DNA of 35,589 nucleotides from NCBI GenBank assembly GCA_943328505.2, contig CALQAH020000022.1, positions 1 to 35,589 of the forward strand, read 5' to 3'. Below the pieces are notes generated by a model. That model worked only from the letters and a program-made list of their open reading frames with translations. It did no database searches and had not been told where the DNA came from. Below are positions 23,855 to 33,602 of the stretch, piece after piece (within the stretch, counting starts at the first letter, position 1; each line of letters starts with the position of its first letter). The translations under genes and the position numbers were made by a program. This stretch comes from Rhizobium sp. Q54 (GTDB lineage Bacteria; Bacteroidota; Bacteroidia; Flavobacteriales; Flavobacteriaceae).

Positions 23855-24994
23855 ATGAAAAAAAATAAAGTGTTAAGTACACTAATCTTTTTTTTATTTT
23901 TCACATTATGCCTCGTTTCTTGTTCCAATCAAGATGAAGAGTATGTTCCTGTGTCTCCAGTTATAGTAGATTTAACTCAAGTTCCTTATGCAAAACTATC
24001 GGATTATAAATTTTTCGAAGGAGACTTAAAGTTGCAGAATCCTTCATTAAATGTTATCCCTTTTGAACCTGCGAGTTCATTATTTACTGATTATGCGCAT
24101 AAGAAAAGATTTGTTTGGATGCCTATCGGTACTTCTGCAAACTATGACAGTGATATTAAAGTCTTAAATTTACCTGTTGGTGCTGCCTTGATAAAAACTT
24201 TTTATTATGAAAATGTCCAAAACATTACTCCAATTGGTGGCTCTCGCATTATTGAAACTAGAATAATGATTAGAAAAGAAACAGGATGGATTTTTGCAGA
24301 TTATATTTGGAATGAAGATCAAACCGAAGCTTTTTTAGATTTGGAAGGAAGTTACACCGACATTTCATGGAAAGATGAAAATAATGTGATCAAACAGACT
24401 AATTATAGAATTCCAAACACAGTTCAATGTATAACGTGCCATAAAGCAAAAGAAATTATTGGCGGAACAGAACAAAACGTTTTTGTTCCCATTGGGATAA
24501 AACCTCAAAACCTAAATTTTAATTATAATTATGGTTCCGAAACAAAAAACCAATTAACAAAATGGATTGAGCTAGGATATTTAGATAATAATTTTACTTT
24601 TCCAACTCAAGCCAATACGGTTATTAACTATAACGACACTTCAAAATCAATTTCATTAAGAGCACGCTCTTATGTTGATATCAATTGTGCTCATTGTCAT
24701 CAAAATGATAGACATTGTGACTATAGACCTATGCGATTTTCATTTAGTGAAACCGGGAATTCAAATGGCTTAACCAATATGGGCGTTTGTGTTCCAACAT
24801 CGGACATTCAAGATTTTCCTGCTGGATTGAGTAAAGTTGTAGCTCCAGGAAAAATTGAAAAATCCATGATGTATTATAGAATTAATACTACCAATGAAAG
24901 TTACCGAATGCCATTACATGGAAGAACAATAATACATGATGAAGGTGTGGCTTTAATAAAAGATTGGATAAATACATTAGATCCTTGTAATTAA
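23855..24994 (+). CDS. Diheme c-type cytochrome lipoprotein (SO2930/TIGR03806-like), module copy 2
   Basis: A 379-residue paralogue of the protein at 20516-21607, clearly related over its whole length (DLTQVPYAKLSDY, NPSLNVIP, EPASSLFTDYAHKKRF are shared). The lipobox is LVSC (Cys23), followed by SNQDEE. The haem motifs are C192-ITC-H196 and C278-AHC-H282, and the C-terminal RINTTNESYRMPLHGRTIIHDEG keeps the candidate Met ligand. It is longer mainly through short insertions, for example IIGGTEQNVFV after the first haem motif. It precedes the second FG-GAP gene by 36 bases, the same order and spacing as copy 1. Confidence 0.8.
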   Translation: MKKNKVLSTLIFFLFFTLCLVSCSNQDEEYVPVSPVIVDLTQVPYAKLSDYKFFEGDLKLQNPSLNVIPFEPASSLFTDYAHKKRFVWMPIGTSANYDSDIKVLNLPVGAALIKTFYYENVQNITPIGGSRIIETRIMIRKETGWIFADYIWNEDQTEAFLDLEGSYTDISWKDENNVIKQTNYRIPNTVQCITCHKAKEIIGGTEQNVFVPIGIKPQNLNFNYNYGSETKNQLTKWIELGYLDNNFTFPTQANTVINYNDTSKSISLRARSYVDINCAHCHQNDRHCDYRPMRFSFSETGNSNGLTNMGVCVPTSDIQDFPAGLSKVVAPGKIEKSMMYYRINTTNESYRMPLHGRTIIHDEGVALIKDWINTLDPCN

Positions 24995-25030
24995 AAAGAA
25001 AAACAATAACCAATTAATAAAACTAAAAAA

Positions 25031-27067
25031 ATGAAAAAAATTACCCTATTACTAATGTTTTGTTTTGTAATTCAGTTTACAAATGCACAAAACACTTGTG
25101 CAACCGCCACACCTTTAACAACAGCTGGATTGTATGTTGTAACAACTGTAGATGGCACACAAGTACCAAATCCATCTTGTATAACTGATCCGGATGCAAA
25201 TCCTACAAAAGCAGAATGGTATGCTTATACACCGACATCAAATTACAATGTTACAGTTACATCTGACATTGACCAAAACAATCCAAGAATTGACACACGT
25301 GTACATGTATATACTGGGAATTGTGCTAGTTTATCCTGCTTAGCAGGAGATGATGATAGTGGTTTAAACTACTCCTCTATTGTTAGTTTTTATGTAACAG
25401 CTGGCACAACGTATTATATTGCATGGGATAATAGATGGTCCGCTAGTGGATTTACATTTCAATTAACTCAATCTACTGTAGTTGGTCCTCCAGCGATAAC
25501 ATATAATTCTCAAAACATCGCTACAATAAACAGTTCTTATAATATTTGCATTGCAGATATGAATGGTGACCATAAAGATGATTTAGTTGGTATTAATACA
25601 AATAGTATAAAAGTACATTATCAGGGTGTTGGTGGTGCATTTACAATTGCCAATATTCCTGTAACAGGAACAGGAACTAGTCAAATGCCAACATGGAGTA
25701 TGGCGGCTGGAGATTATAATAGAGACGGTTTTAATGATTTAATATTAGGAAGCGGGCAAGCGCTTTCTGTATGGACATCAAACAATACAGGTACTGCTTA
25801 TACAAGTTTTAATCCTGGCAATTATATCTTCTGTCAAAGAACTAATTTTGCTGACCTTAATAATGATGGTAATTTAGATGTGTTTTCTTGTCATGATGTG
25901 GCTCCAAATTGTTATTATTTAAATGATGGTGCAGGAAATTTAACGTTCTATCAATCAACGGTTACACCTGGGGCATTTAGTATTGGTGCTATCGGAGGTA
26001 ATTATTCAACTTTGTTTACAGATTTTGATAATGATGGTGATACTGATGTTTTTATTTCTAAATGCTCTGGACCACCATGTGAATTACATAGAAACGATGG
26101 TAATGGAGTTTATACCGACATATCCGCTTTAGCGCAAATCAATGTTACACCAATCCAAACATGGTCTTCTGGTGTTGCTGATTTTGATAATGATGGTGAT
26201 ATGGACGTAATTATAACAGCAAGTTCAGGTTCACACAAATATTTTAGAAACAATTTAGACACTACCAACAGCGTCGAAGAAGCATTTACCAATATTACTG
26301 CTGGTTCAGGTTGGGATACAAATACTTCTACAAACATTGATAACGTTGCCTATGATTTTGACAATAATGGATTCGTCGATGTTTTAGGTGGTGGAAGCAA
26401 AATTATGTTTAATAATGGCAATAGTACTTTTACTCCTGTAAGCTATAGCGGTATGACCATTGGTGCAATTGGAGATTTAAACAGTGATGGTTTCCTAGAT
26501 ATTTTAAATGGAAGTACTGTTCGTTATGCCGTTCCAAATACTAACAACTGGATTTCTGTTGCTTTAAATGGTTTACAAAGTAATAGTAATGGAATTGGTG
26601 CTAGAATTGAAATTTATGGTGCTTGGGGTAAGCAAATTAGAGATATTAGAAGTGGTGAAGGATTTAGATATATGAGTACTATGACTGGACACTTTGGAAT
26701 AGGACAAGCTACAGCAATAACTCAATTAATTATTAGATGGCCATCAGGTATTGTAGATACCTTAAATAATCCTAGCATAAATCAAAATTTAATAATTTCT
26801 GAAGGTTCAACATTAGCAGTGGGTAGTTTTGCAAATAACGGATTTAGTTTATACCCAAATCCAGTAAATAATGTTTTGAATATTGTAAGTAAAGCTGATA
26901 TTGTTATGAAATCAGCACAAGTATTTGATTTAACTGGAAGATTAATTATTAAGGCGGAACTTATCAATCCAACAATAAACGTAGATATTCTTTCTAATGG
27001 AACCTATATCATAGTTCTAAAAGATGATGCTGGAAAAGATTACTCTCAAAAATTTATAAAAGAATAA
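25031..27067 (+). CDS. T9SS-secreted FG-GAP repeat protein with ASPIC/UnbV domain, module copy 2
   Basis: This is a paralogue of 21646-23682 with exactly the same length (678 residues). It has a signal peptide (1-19), an N-terminal domain with a cysteine-bearing loop (DTRVHVYTGNCASLSC), and calcium-type FG-GAP loops (DYNRDGFNDLI, DLNNDGNLDVF, DFDNDGDTDVF, DFDNDGDMDVI, DFDNNGFVDVL, DLNSDGFLDI). The UnbV block is GIGARIEIYGAWGKQIRDIR and the T9SS tail again ends DYSQKFIKE. Compared with copy 1, the UnbV and tail regions are most alike and the N-terminal domain least. A hairpin terminator follows at 27211-27259. Confidence 0.85.
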   Translation: MKKITLLLMFCFVIQFTNAQNTCATATPLTTAGLYVVTTVDGTQVPNPSCITDPDANPTKAEWYAYTPTSNYNVTVTSDIDQNNPRIDTRVHVYTGNCASLSCLAGDDDSGLNYSSIVSFYVTAGTTYYIAWDNRWSASGFTFQLTQSTVVGPPAITYNSQNIATINSSYNICIADMNGDHKDDLVGINTNSIKVHYQGVGGAFTIANIPVTGTGTSQMPTWSMAAGDYNRDGFNDLILGSGQALSVWTSNNTGTAYTSFNPGNYIFCQRTNFADLNNDGNLDVFSCHDVAPNCYYLNDGAGNLTFYQSTVTPGAFSIGAIGGNYSTLFTDFDNDGDTDVFISKCSGPPCELHRNDGNGVYTDISALAQINVTPIQTWSSGVADFDNDGDMDVIITASSGSHKYFRNNLDTTNSVEEAFTNITAGSGWDTNTSTNIDNVAYDFDNNGFVDVLGGGSKIMFNNGNSTFTPVSYSGMTIGAIGDLNSDGFLDILNGSTVRYAVPNTNNWISVALNGLQSNSNGIGARIEIYGAWGKQIRDIRSGEGFRYMSTMTGHFGIGQATAITQLIIRWPSGIVDTLNNPSINQNLIISEGSTLAVGSFANNGFSLYPNPVNNVLNIVSKADIVMKSAQVFDLTGRLIIKAELINPTINVDILSNGTYIIVLKDDAGKDYSQKFIKE

Positions 27068-27195
27068 CTGAAGGAATTGAGATTGATTCTAATTTCACTG
27101 TAAAAACAGATGATTTTAATATCGAAATTACAAGTGTAGTAAGTAAAAAATTGTCAAAAAAAGTCATTATTAGTCTTGATTTTTTATTAAAATAA
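27067..27195 (+). pseudogene. Possible 42-codon gene remnant after the second module
   Basis: Shifted by one frame from the preceding gene, 42 codons read open to a TAA at 27193-27195 with a protein-like composition (TEGIEIDSNFTVK, then VVSKKLSKKVIISLDFLLK). No start codon precedes them apart from the overlapping gene. This may be the tail of a lost gene or chance in AT-rich DNA. Confidence 0.25.
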
Positions 27196-27210
27196 TACAC
27201 TATTTAAAAT

Positions 27211-27259
27211 AAAAATTAACTTCAATTGTATTTTCCAAGTATAATTGAAGTTTTATTTT
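27211..27259 (+). terminator. Intrinsic terminator after the second module
   Basis: AACTTCAATT (27218-27227) pairs perfectly with AATTGAAGTT (27243-27252) and is followed by TTATTTTT. Confidence 0.65.
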
Positions 27260-27283
27260 TAGCACCTTTCAAAAAAGCTTTTA

Positions 27284-29203
27284 ATGAAAAACCTATCAAA
27301 AATTTTTTATTTTTTTTTACTAAATATCTCTATAGTTTCCGCTCAAAAAAATATTGATCCAACTTCGGAAGATATTCAATTGGCTAAAAAAATTAGAGAA
27401 CAATATTCCAAAGATGATGTTGCTATCGTTGAAAGCAACGAATACATAACATTTGGCTTAAATAAAAACGATAGTAAAGTAACGGTTAATAATTCTATTA
27501 AAGAATTGTTGATGAATGTAAATCATAGAGCTGACATTCAAAAATATGAATTTTACGATAGCGAATCTAAAATCGAAACCTTCAATTTAAAATACCGAAA
27601 CGAGAAAAATACGAATTTTTATATTGTTGACGAATTTTATAAAGACAAGGATTTGTTTTATAACGATGCACGAGTGAAACACATGGAGGTTGACTTCCCA
27701 GTTCAAGGCTATACTTATAATTTTGAATTGGAAAAAAAATATGAAGATGTCAAATATTTTACATCCATTTATTTTAATGATGAATTTCCTGTAATCAAAA
27801 AACAAGTTAGCATTACTGTTCCTGAATGGCTTACCCTTGAATTAAAAGAATTCAATTTTGAAGGGAATACAATTGAAAAAACCCAAACAAAAGATTCTAA
27901 AAATAACATCACCTATACTTTTACAGTTAAAAATGTTCCAAGTTTTTTTAAAGATGAAAATGCTCCAGGTAAAAGTTATTTGTATCCACATATTCTCTTA
28001 ATAGCAAAATCTTTTAAAGCAAAAGGAAAAGAAACTTCTCTTTTTAATTCGGCAGCAGATTTATATAAATGGTATAAATCACTAGTAGATTTAATGAAAG
28101 ACAATATCTCTGTAATGAAAGAGAAAGTAAAAGAACTTACTGAAAATGCTAAAACAGATGAAGAAAAAATAAAAAACATCTACTATTGGGTTCAAGATAA
28201 CATACGTTATATTGCTTTTGAAGATGGTATTGCAGGCTTCAAACCAGACGAATCCAATCATGTTTTTGAAAATCGATATGGCGATTGTAAAGGCATGGCT
28301 AACCTTATCAAACAAATGCTAAAATTAGCGGGCTTTGATGCTCGATTAACTTGGATAGGAACCAAACATATTGCCTACGATTATACTACTCCATCTTTAT
28401 CGGTTGATAATCACATGATTTGCACTTTGTTTTTGAAAGGTAAAAAGTATTTTTTAGATGGTACAGAAAAATACAACTCTTTTGGCGAATATGCTGAAAG
28501 AATTCAAAATAAAGAAGTAATGATTGAGGATGGCGATAAATTTATCATTGATAAAATTCCTAAAAAACCAAGCGAAACAAATAAGGAAATTTATAAAGCC
28601 AATCTTTCTCTAGAAAATGAAAAAATAATAGGAAAATGTTCTAATAGTTTTCTCGGTGAAAGCCGTGCGCAATTTTTATACATATACAATTCATTTGAAA
28701 CTGATAAAAGGCAAACACGATTAGAAAACTATTTGTCAAAAAATGATAAAAATATTCAGGTAAACAACCTAAAAAATTCCGATTTAAAAAACAGAGATAT
28801 TGAACTTAATTTCAATTACGATATAGTTTTAAACAATAAAGTTTCCCGTTTTGATAATGATATTTATATTGATCTTGAATATCTCAACAATTTCAAAAAT
28901 TTTGAATTAAAAGATAGAAAAACCGATTACGAATTTGATTTTAAAAAAAATTACGAATCCAATATTACACTTTCTATTCCCTCAGGTTATAAAGTAACAA
29001 AACTACCAGACGATTTAATTGTCAAAGAAAACAATTACGATGTTGTAATCACTTTTGAGCAAAATGGCAATGAAATTATTTACAAGAAATTATTTAATTT
29101 TAAAAATGGTGTAATTAAAATGGGAGACATCATAAAATGGAATGAATTTGTTAAAAATTTAAACACCCTTTACAATCAACAAATCACACTTACAAAACAA
29201 TAA
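27284..29203 (+). CDS. DUF3857 and transglutaminase-like domain protein, intact catalytic triad
   Basis: A 639-residue exported protein (signal peptide 1-20, ending IVSA). The N-terminal part (about 50-240) fits DUF3857, a beta domain usually paired with a transglutaminase-like core. That core (about 285-405) carries the papain-like triad: C335 in RYGDCKGMANL, H377 in DNHMICTLFL and D392 in YFLDGTEKY. A C-terminal beta region follows. In Bacteroidetes such proteins are periplasmic or outer-membrane associated; their substrates are unknown. The next gene starts eight bases after its stop and encodes a related protein, so the two may form a complex. Confidence 0.85.
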   Translation: MKNLSKIFYFFLLNISIVSAQKNIDPTSEDIQLAKKIREQYSKDDVAIVESNEYITFGLNKNDSKVTVNNSIKELLMNVNHRADIQKYEFYDSESKIETFNLKYRNEKNTNFYIVDEFYKDKDLFYNDARVKHMEVDFPVQGYTYNFELEKKYEDVKYFTSIYFNDEFPVIKKQVSITVPEWLTLELKEFNFEGNTIEKTQTKDSKNNITYTFTVKNVPSFFKDENAPGKSYLYPHILLIAKSFKAKGKETSLFNSAADLYKWYKSLVDLMKDNISVMKEKVKELTENAKTDEEKIKNIYYWVQDNIRYIAFEDGIAGFKPDESNHVFENRYGDCKGMANLIKQMLKLAGFDARLTWIGTKHIAYDYTTPSLSVDNHMICTLFLKGKKYFLDGTEKYNSFGEYAERIQNKEVMIEDGDKFIIDKIPKKPSETNKEIYKANLSLENEKIIGKCSNSFLGESRAQFLYIYNSFETDKRQTRLENYLSKNDKNIQVNNLKNSDLKNRDIELNFNYDIVLNNKVSRFDNDIYIDLEYLNNFKNFELKDRKTDYEFDFKKNYESNITLSIPSGYKVTKLPDDLIVKENNYDVVITFEQNGNEIIYKKLFNFKNGVIKMGDIIKWNEFVKNLNTLYNQQITLTKQ

Positions 29204-29210
29204 AAATCTG

Positions 29211-31358
29211 ATGAAAAAAATACTATTATTCGTTTTTTTAACACTTAGTACACTGTCCTTTTCACAAAATAAAGCCGAAATTAAAGAGTTTTTTTGGGGC
29301 AAATCAGACCAATATAGCAAAGCCAATTCTGTTCCCGATAAATGGAAAGAGGAATCGGCAGTGGTTATTTATAAAAATGAATATTACAATTTTCATAAAT
29401 TCGGAAAAAGTGTAACCTATTCCTCTGCGATTAGAAAGAGGATTAAACTATTAGACCAAGCGGCCGTTACCGAGTTTTCTGAATTTTCATTTAATGAAAG
29501 ATTTCAAACCAACAAAGGATATTCATGGAAAAGTGGTAGTACAAGCATCGGTGTTAAAGTTATAAAACCTAGTGGTAAAGAAATAGATATTGATGTCGAT
29601 AAAGACGCAAAAAAAATTGATGCTGAGAAAAAAATTGCCATACCAAATCTAGAAATTGGCGATATTATTGATTTTTATTACTATAGTATTGAACCTTTTA
29701 AATCCTATTTTGAAGTCGGTTTTGAACCAATAGAAACACCACTTGGCGATGTTTACCCAACTATGGATATGAAACTACAATTTGAAACCGAAAATGATTT
29801 CTTCATCAATTTCAACACCTATAATGGAGCACCCGAATTTAAAGAAGTTTATAATAAAGGAGGAGAAAGAAAATACGAATTAGTAGCAAAAGATATAGCT
29901 AAAAATGATTTTCCACGTTGGTTTTATCCCTTAGTGGAATTACCATGTTATAAATTCCAAGTCTATTTTGCTCGTTCATCAAAATTTGAAAATCAAGCGA
30001 AAGCATTCCTTTCCGAAAAAGAAAGTGTTATTAAAAAAACGGTTTCTAAAGATGATGTACTTAACTACTACAACACCATTTTTACACCCGATGGTGATTT
30101 GAGTGATATTAAAGATTTTTTAAAGGATAAAACTTTTAAAAATGATGAAGAAAAAATTAGAGAAGTATATTATTTTACTCGACATGCCTATTTTACACAG
30201 TATTTTGAAGCATTTATTATAGATGACGCCAAAATATTTTACCCTTATGAATATTACAAAAACCCAGTATTCCTAAGAACTGAAGTGAGTTTCATCAAAC
30301 ATTTCATGGCTTATTTAAAATACAGCAAAATTGATTATGACATCATTATTGGAACCAGTAGATTTAATGGATCTATAAAAGATTTGTTAATTCAAAAAAA
30401 TGTAACCCTACTGTTGAAAGTAAACACAGCAAAACCAATTTATTTAGAATACTTTTCACCATTTACAAGTGCCGATCAATTCGATTATAATCTTGAGAAT
30501 ACCGATGCTTATGCACTACAAATCTCAAAAGGAAAAAAAGTTGTTGATGCCGAAACCATTAAATTACCTTCAAGTACTTCAAAAGATAATATAACAAAAA
30601 ACGTGTCGAATATAGTTCTATCAGAAGACTTTTCAAACTTTAAAGTAAAAAGAGAATCCTCTTTCTTTGGGCATTTTAAAGATAGCGAACAAAGTGATAA
30701 ACTTGAGTTTTACGATTATGTAAATGAAGATTATACAAAATATGGCACAGAACCTTTATTGGATAAAATAAAAAACAAGAAAAAACAAACACAATACCGA
30801 AACGAATTTAATGCATTAATCAACAAATCAAAAGACAAACAAAAAGAGAGCTTTAAGAAAGTAATCTCCAATGAGTTTGATTTTGAAATTGAGGAACACC
30901 AATTAACAATTAAAAATACTGGTAGATTTGGCCGAAATAATCCTATGCAGTATGAAGAAGAATTTACTATAAAAAATAATTTAATTAAAAAAGCGGGAGA
31001 AAATTATTTAATTGAAATCGGTAAATTTCTAACTTCGCAATTGGAATTAGATAAAAAAGAAAAAGAACGAAAAAACAATGTTTACTTAACTTTTCCTAGG
31101 TCATTCGAAAACGAAATAATTCTTGAAATTCCCAACGGATACACAATATCAGGATTAGAAAAACTAAATAAAAAAGTTGAAAACGAAACGGGAGGTTTTA
31201 CAAGTATAGCTACAATTGTTGGGAATAAATTAGTTGTCAAAACAACAAAAGAGTATAAAAACTATTTTGAACCTAATAGTAATTGGAACAAAATGTCCCT
31301 GTTTCTAGATGAAGCATTTCAATTTACTCAAGAAAAAGTTCTCCTAAAAAAGAAATAA
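29211..31358 (+). CDS. DUF3857-type protein, likely catalytically dead paralogue
   Basis: A 715-residue exported protein (signal peptide 1-18, ending LSFS). It shares the DUF3857 layout with its upstream neighbour: KSVTYSSAIRKRIKLLD, IKPSGKEIDIDVDKDAKK, and a IPNLEIGDIIDFYYYSIEPF strand pair. A helical stretch at about residues 318-400 aligns with the transglutaminase core. There, FLRTEVSFIKHFMAYLKYS takes the place of the GDCKGMA helix, so the catalytic cysteine is missing. The expected DNH and LDGT motifs are also not seen. It is probably a structural or regulatory partner. The eight-base spacing from the upstream gene suggests one operon. Confidence 0.75.
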   Translation: MKKILLFVFLTLSTLSFSQNKAEIKEFFWGKSDQYSKANSVPDKWKEESAVVIYKNEYYNFHKFGKSVTYSSAIRKRIKLLDQAAVTEFSEFSFNERFQTNKGYSWKSGSTSIGVKVIKPSGKEIDIDVDKDAKKIDAEKKIAIPNLEIGDIIDFYYYSIEPFKSYFEVGFEPIETPLGDVYPTMDMKLQFETENDFFINFNTYNGAPEFKEVYNKGGERKYELVAKDIAKNDFPRWFYPLVELPCYKFQVYFARSSKFENQAKAFLSEKESVIKKTVSKDDVLNYYNTIFTPDGDLSDIKDFLKDKTFKNDEEKIREVYYFTRHAYFTQYFEAFIIDDAKIFYPYEYYKNPVFLRTEVSFIKHFMAYLKYSKIDYDIIIGTSRFNGSIKDLLIQKNVTLLLKVNTAKPIYLEYFSPFTSADQFDYNLENTDAYALQISKGKKVVDAETIKLPSSTSKDNITKNVSNIVLSEDFSNFKVKRESSFFGHFKDSEQSDKLEFYDYVNEDYTKYGTEPLLDKIKNKKKQTQYRNEFNALINKSKDKQKESFKKVISNEFDFEIEEHQLTIKNTGRFGRNNPMQYEEEFTIKNNLIKKAGENYLIEIGKFLTSQLELDKKEKERKNNVYLTFPRSFENEIILEIPNGYTISGLEKLNKKVENETGGFTSIATIVGNKLVVKTTKEYKNYFEPNSNWNKMSLFLDEAFQFTQEKVLLKKK

Positions 31359-31384
31359 ATTAGAAATAGTAGAAAAGCAAAAAA

Positions 31385-31681
31385 TTATCTTAGGACAATA
31401 TCTTTAACAACATCTTTACGAAGTTCTTCGTTAATCATGATGATAATTTTTTGCTTCCCATAACTCAATTCTTCCCGCAATACTGCCGAAGTTAATGAGA
31501 CATATAAAGTGCTTCCTTTCAAAACAACTTCTTTAGTATAGCTATTTACACCATTTCCCATCAAAGATTTCCACGCCGCTTCTACATCAATCTTATTCAT
31601 ACCAGCTTGTAGTTTATTTTTTTCCATAAACTCTTTCAGTACATCACTAATGGAACTTTCGTTACTTACTCTTTTTGCCAT
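31385..31681 (-). CDS. DUF721 family protein (DciA-like)
   Basis: A 98-residue protein with the DUF721 pattern: SSISDVLKEFMEKNKLQAGMNK, then VEAAWKSLMGNGVNSYTKEV, then GSTLYVSLTSAVLREELSYGKQKIIIMINEEL. DciA, the best-studied member, helps load the replicative helicase DnaB in bacteria that lack DnaC; this short version is typical of Bacteroidetes. Its ATG shares one base with the stop codon of the lipoprotein gene upstream (TAATG), so translation is coupled. Its function in replication is inferred from the family. Confidence 0.85.
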   Translation of the reverse strand: MAKRVSNESSISDVLKEFMEKNKLQAGMNKIDVEAAWKSLMGNGVNSYTKEVVLKGSTLYVSLTSAVLREELSYGKQKIIIMINEELRKDVVKDIVLR

Positions 31682-32097
31682 TATTTGAATGAAAATGGTT
31701 TGAATTTTTTATAGGTATAGGTAGTATTTTCTTTGTTCTTTAAAATCAGTGTTGAGTCAGCAATTTCAATGATCTCCTCTTGCCACTTATTGTTATCTAC
31801 ATGGTATTCAATAAAAAAAGTGTTTTTTATCTCATTAACTTTAATTGATTCTTTAATCCCATTGGTTAAAAATTTACCATCAAACTGAGGCATCACTTTC
31901 TGACGGTAACCCATGTTATTTTTAATTTCAAAATAATCAATAGTCTCGTTGACTTTATACTCTTTTATTTCGCCTGTAGTCATTTTTACTTGTTTGATTT
32001 CCCAATAACCATTCAATTTAGCAATATCCGCTATAGTAACTTTTGAAGTACACGAAAATGCTAAAAAAACAACAAACCCGAAAACTAATTTTTTCAT
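31681..32097 (-). CDS. Small lipoprotein, lipocalin-like
   Basis: A 138-residue protein with a lipoprotein signal (FLAFSCTSKV, Cys16). The rest is mostly predicted beta strand, with GYWEIKQVKMTTGEI near the start and DSTLILKNKENTTYTYKKF at the end, which fits the lipocalin-like pattern of many flavobacterial lipoproteins. No enzyme motif is seen. Its last base overlaps the start of the DUF721 gene. It diverges from the serine hydrolase gene, leaving 126 bases of shared upstream DNA. Confidence 0.7.
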   Translation of the reverse strand: MKKLVFGFVVFLAFSCTSKVTIADIAKLNGYWEIKQVKMTTGEIKEYKVNETIDYFEIKNNMGYRQKVMPQFDGKFLTNGIKESIKVNEIKNTFFIEYHVDNNKWQEEIIEIADSTLILKNKENTTYTYKKFKPFSFK

Positions 32098-32223
32098 TAT
32101 TTTTTTATTTAATACAACACAAATTTAATTTTAAAATCAATATGATTACTATGAAACAAAATTATTGTATTAACTATTAAACTATTTTATACTTTTATTG
32201 TCTTACAACGAAAACTTGCAAAA

Positions 32224-33597
32224 ATGAAAAAAAATAGTATCATTTTCTTAGTAGTACTTTTTACCTTTTTATCTTGCTCTAAAGATGATAATGGCTCTAC
32301 ACCTGTTTTGCCAACAATTACCACAAATTCAATCTCAGACATTGCTTTTACCACTGCAATTAGTGGAGGAAACATAACTAATGATGGTGGCGCTACAGTA
32401 ACATCTAGAGGAATTTGTTGGAGTACATCACCCAATCCGACAGTTACAAATACAACTTCTGGAAATGGCGATGGCGTAGGTATTTTTAATTCTTCCCTAA
32501 ACGGACTTATTGAAAACACCACCTATTATGTTAGAGCTTTTGCAGTAAACAGCGCAGGAACAGCCTATGGAAACGAACTAAGTTTTACTACAAACGAAAC
32601 GATGTATTTTCCACCCAATGATGGAAGTTCCACTTGGACAACCAAAAGCATTGCAGATTTAGGTTGGAATCAATCCTCAGTGCAACCTCTCTTAGATTAT
32701 TTAGATTTAAAACATACAAAATCATTTATTATATTAGTAAATGGAAGAATTGTGATGGAAAATTATTTCAATGGTCACACTGCAACTACGCTTTGGCAAT
32801 GGAATAGTGCGGGAAAAACATTGACTTCTACAATTACAGGAATAGCTCAACAGGAAGGGCTCATAAATATTAATAATAAAGTTTCTGATTATCTTGGAAC
32901 GGGTTGGACAAGTGCTCCACTTGCTAAAGAAAATTTAATTCTTTGCAAAAACTTATTGAGTATGAATTCCGGATTAGATGATACCTTAGGAGATGATGTA
33001 TCACCTTCAAATCTTCAATACATTGCAGATGCTGGTTCACGTTGGGCTTATCACAATGTGTACGTAAAATTACAAGATGTTGTTGAACAAGCAAGTGGAC
33101 AAACGTGGAATGCTTATTTTAATGCCAAACTAAGAAATAAAATTGGTATGAGTACTAACGGATTATGGTATAATGCAACAGGAGCAAACTTTGGGTTAAG
33201 ACTTTATTATAGCAATACAAGAAGTATGGCTCGTTTTGGACTTTTAGCATTAAATAAAGGAAAGTGGAATTCAGATGTTATAATAAATGAAGCCTATCTT
33301 AATCAAGCATCAAATACTTCACAATCAATCAATCAAGCCTATGGATATTTATGGTGGTTGAATGGAAAGACAAGTTATCATTTACCTCAGACGCAATTAC
33401 AGTTTAACGGAAGTTTAATTGCAACCGGACCAAGCGACATGTTTATGGCATTAGGTAAAGACGACCAAAAAATTTATGTGATTCCAAGTAAAAAAATGGT
33501 TGTTATACGAATGGGAGAGGCTGCAGACAGTTCCAACTTAGCCTTATCGAATTTTGATGAAACTTTATGGACAAAGATTAGTGCTTTGTATCAATAA
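32224..33597 (+). CDS. Beta-lactamase-family serine hydrolase lipoprotein
   Basis: A 457-residue protein with a lipobox (LSCSKDD, Cys18) whose following KDD resembles a surface export signal. Residues about 30-122 form a fibronectin-like domain of a type often repeated in Bacteroidetes surface proteins (GGNITNDGGATVTSRGICWS). From about 140 it is a class C beta-lactamase / penicillin-binding type hydrolase: S195-A-G-K198 is the SxxK catalytic pair and Y276-H-N278 the YxN motif. The third motif of this fold cannot be placed with certainty. Esterase, peptidase or D-aminopeptidase activity are all possible, and antibiotic resistance should not be assumed. Confidence 0.85.
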   Translation: MKKNSIIFLVVLFTFLSCSKDDNGSTPVLPTITTNSISDIAFTTAISGGNITNDGGATVTSRGICWSTSPNPTVTNTTSGNGDGVGIFNSSLNGLIENTTYYVRAFAVNSAGTAYGNELSFTTNETMYFPPNDGSSTWTTKSIADLGWNQSSVQPLLDYLDLKHTKSFIILVNGRIVMENYFNGHTATTLWQWNSAGKTLTSTITGIAQQEGLININNKVSDYLGTGWTSAPLAKENLILCKNLLSMNSGLDDTLGDDVSPSNLQYIADAGSRWAYHNVYVKLQDVVEQASGQTWNAYFNAKLRNKIGMSTNGLWYNATGANFGLRLYYSNTRSMARFGLLALNKGKWNSDVIINEAYLNQASNTSQSINQAYGYLWWLNGKTSYHLPQTQLQFNGSLIATGPSDMFMALGKDDQKIYVIPSKKMVVIRMGEAADSSNLALSNFDETLWTKISALYQ

Positions 33598-33602
33598 AGG
33601 AT

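Noticed and set aside
26110..26337. Open frame on the minus strand inside the second FG-GAP gene
   Set aside because: It is antisense to a strongly supported coding gene and has no recognisable protein pattern.
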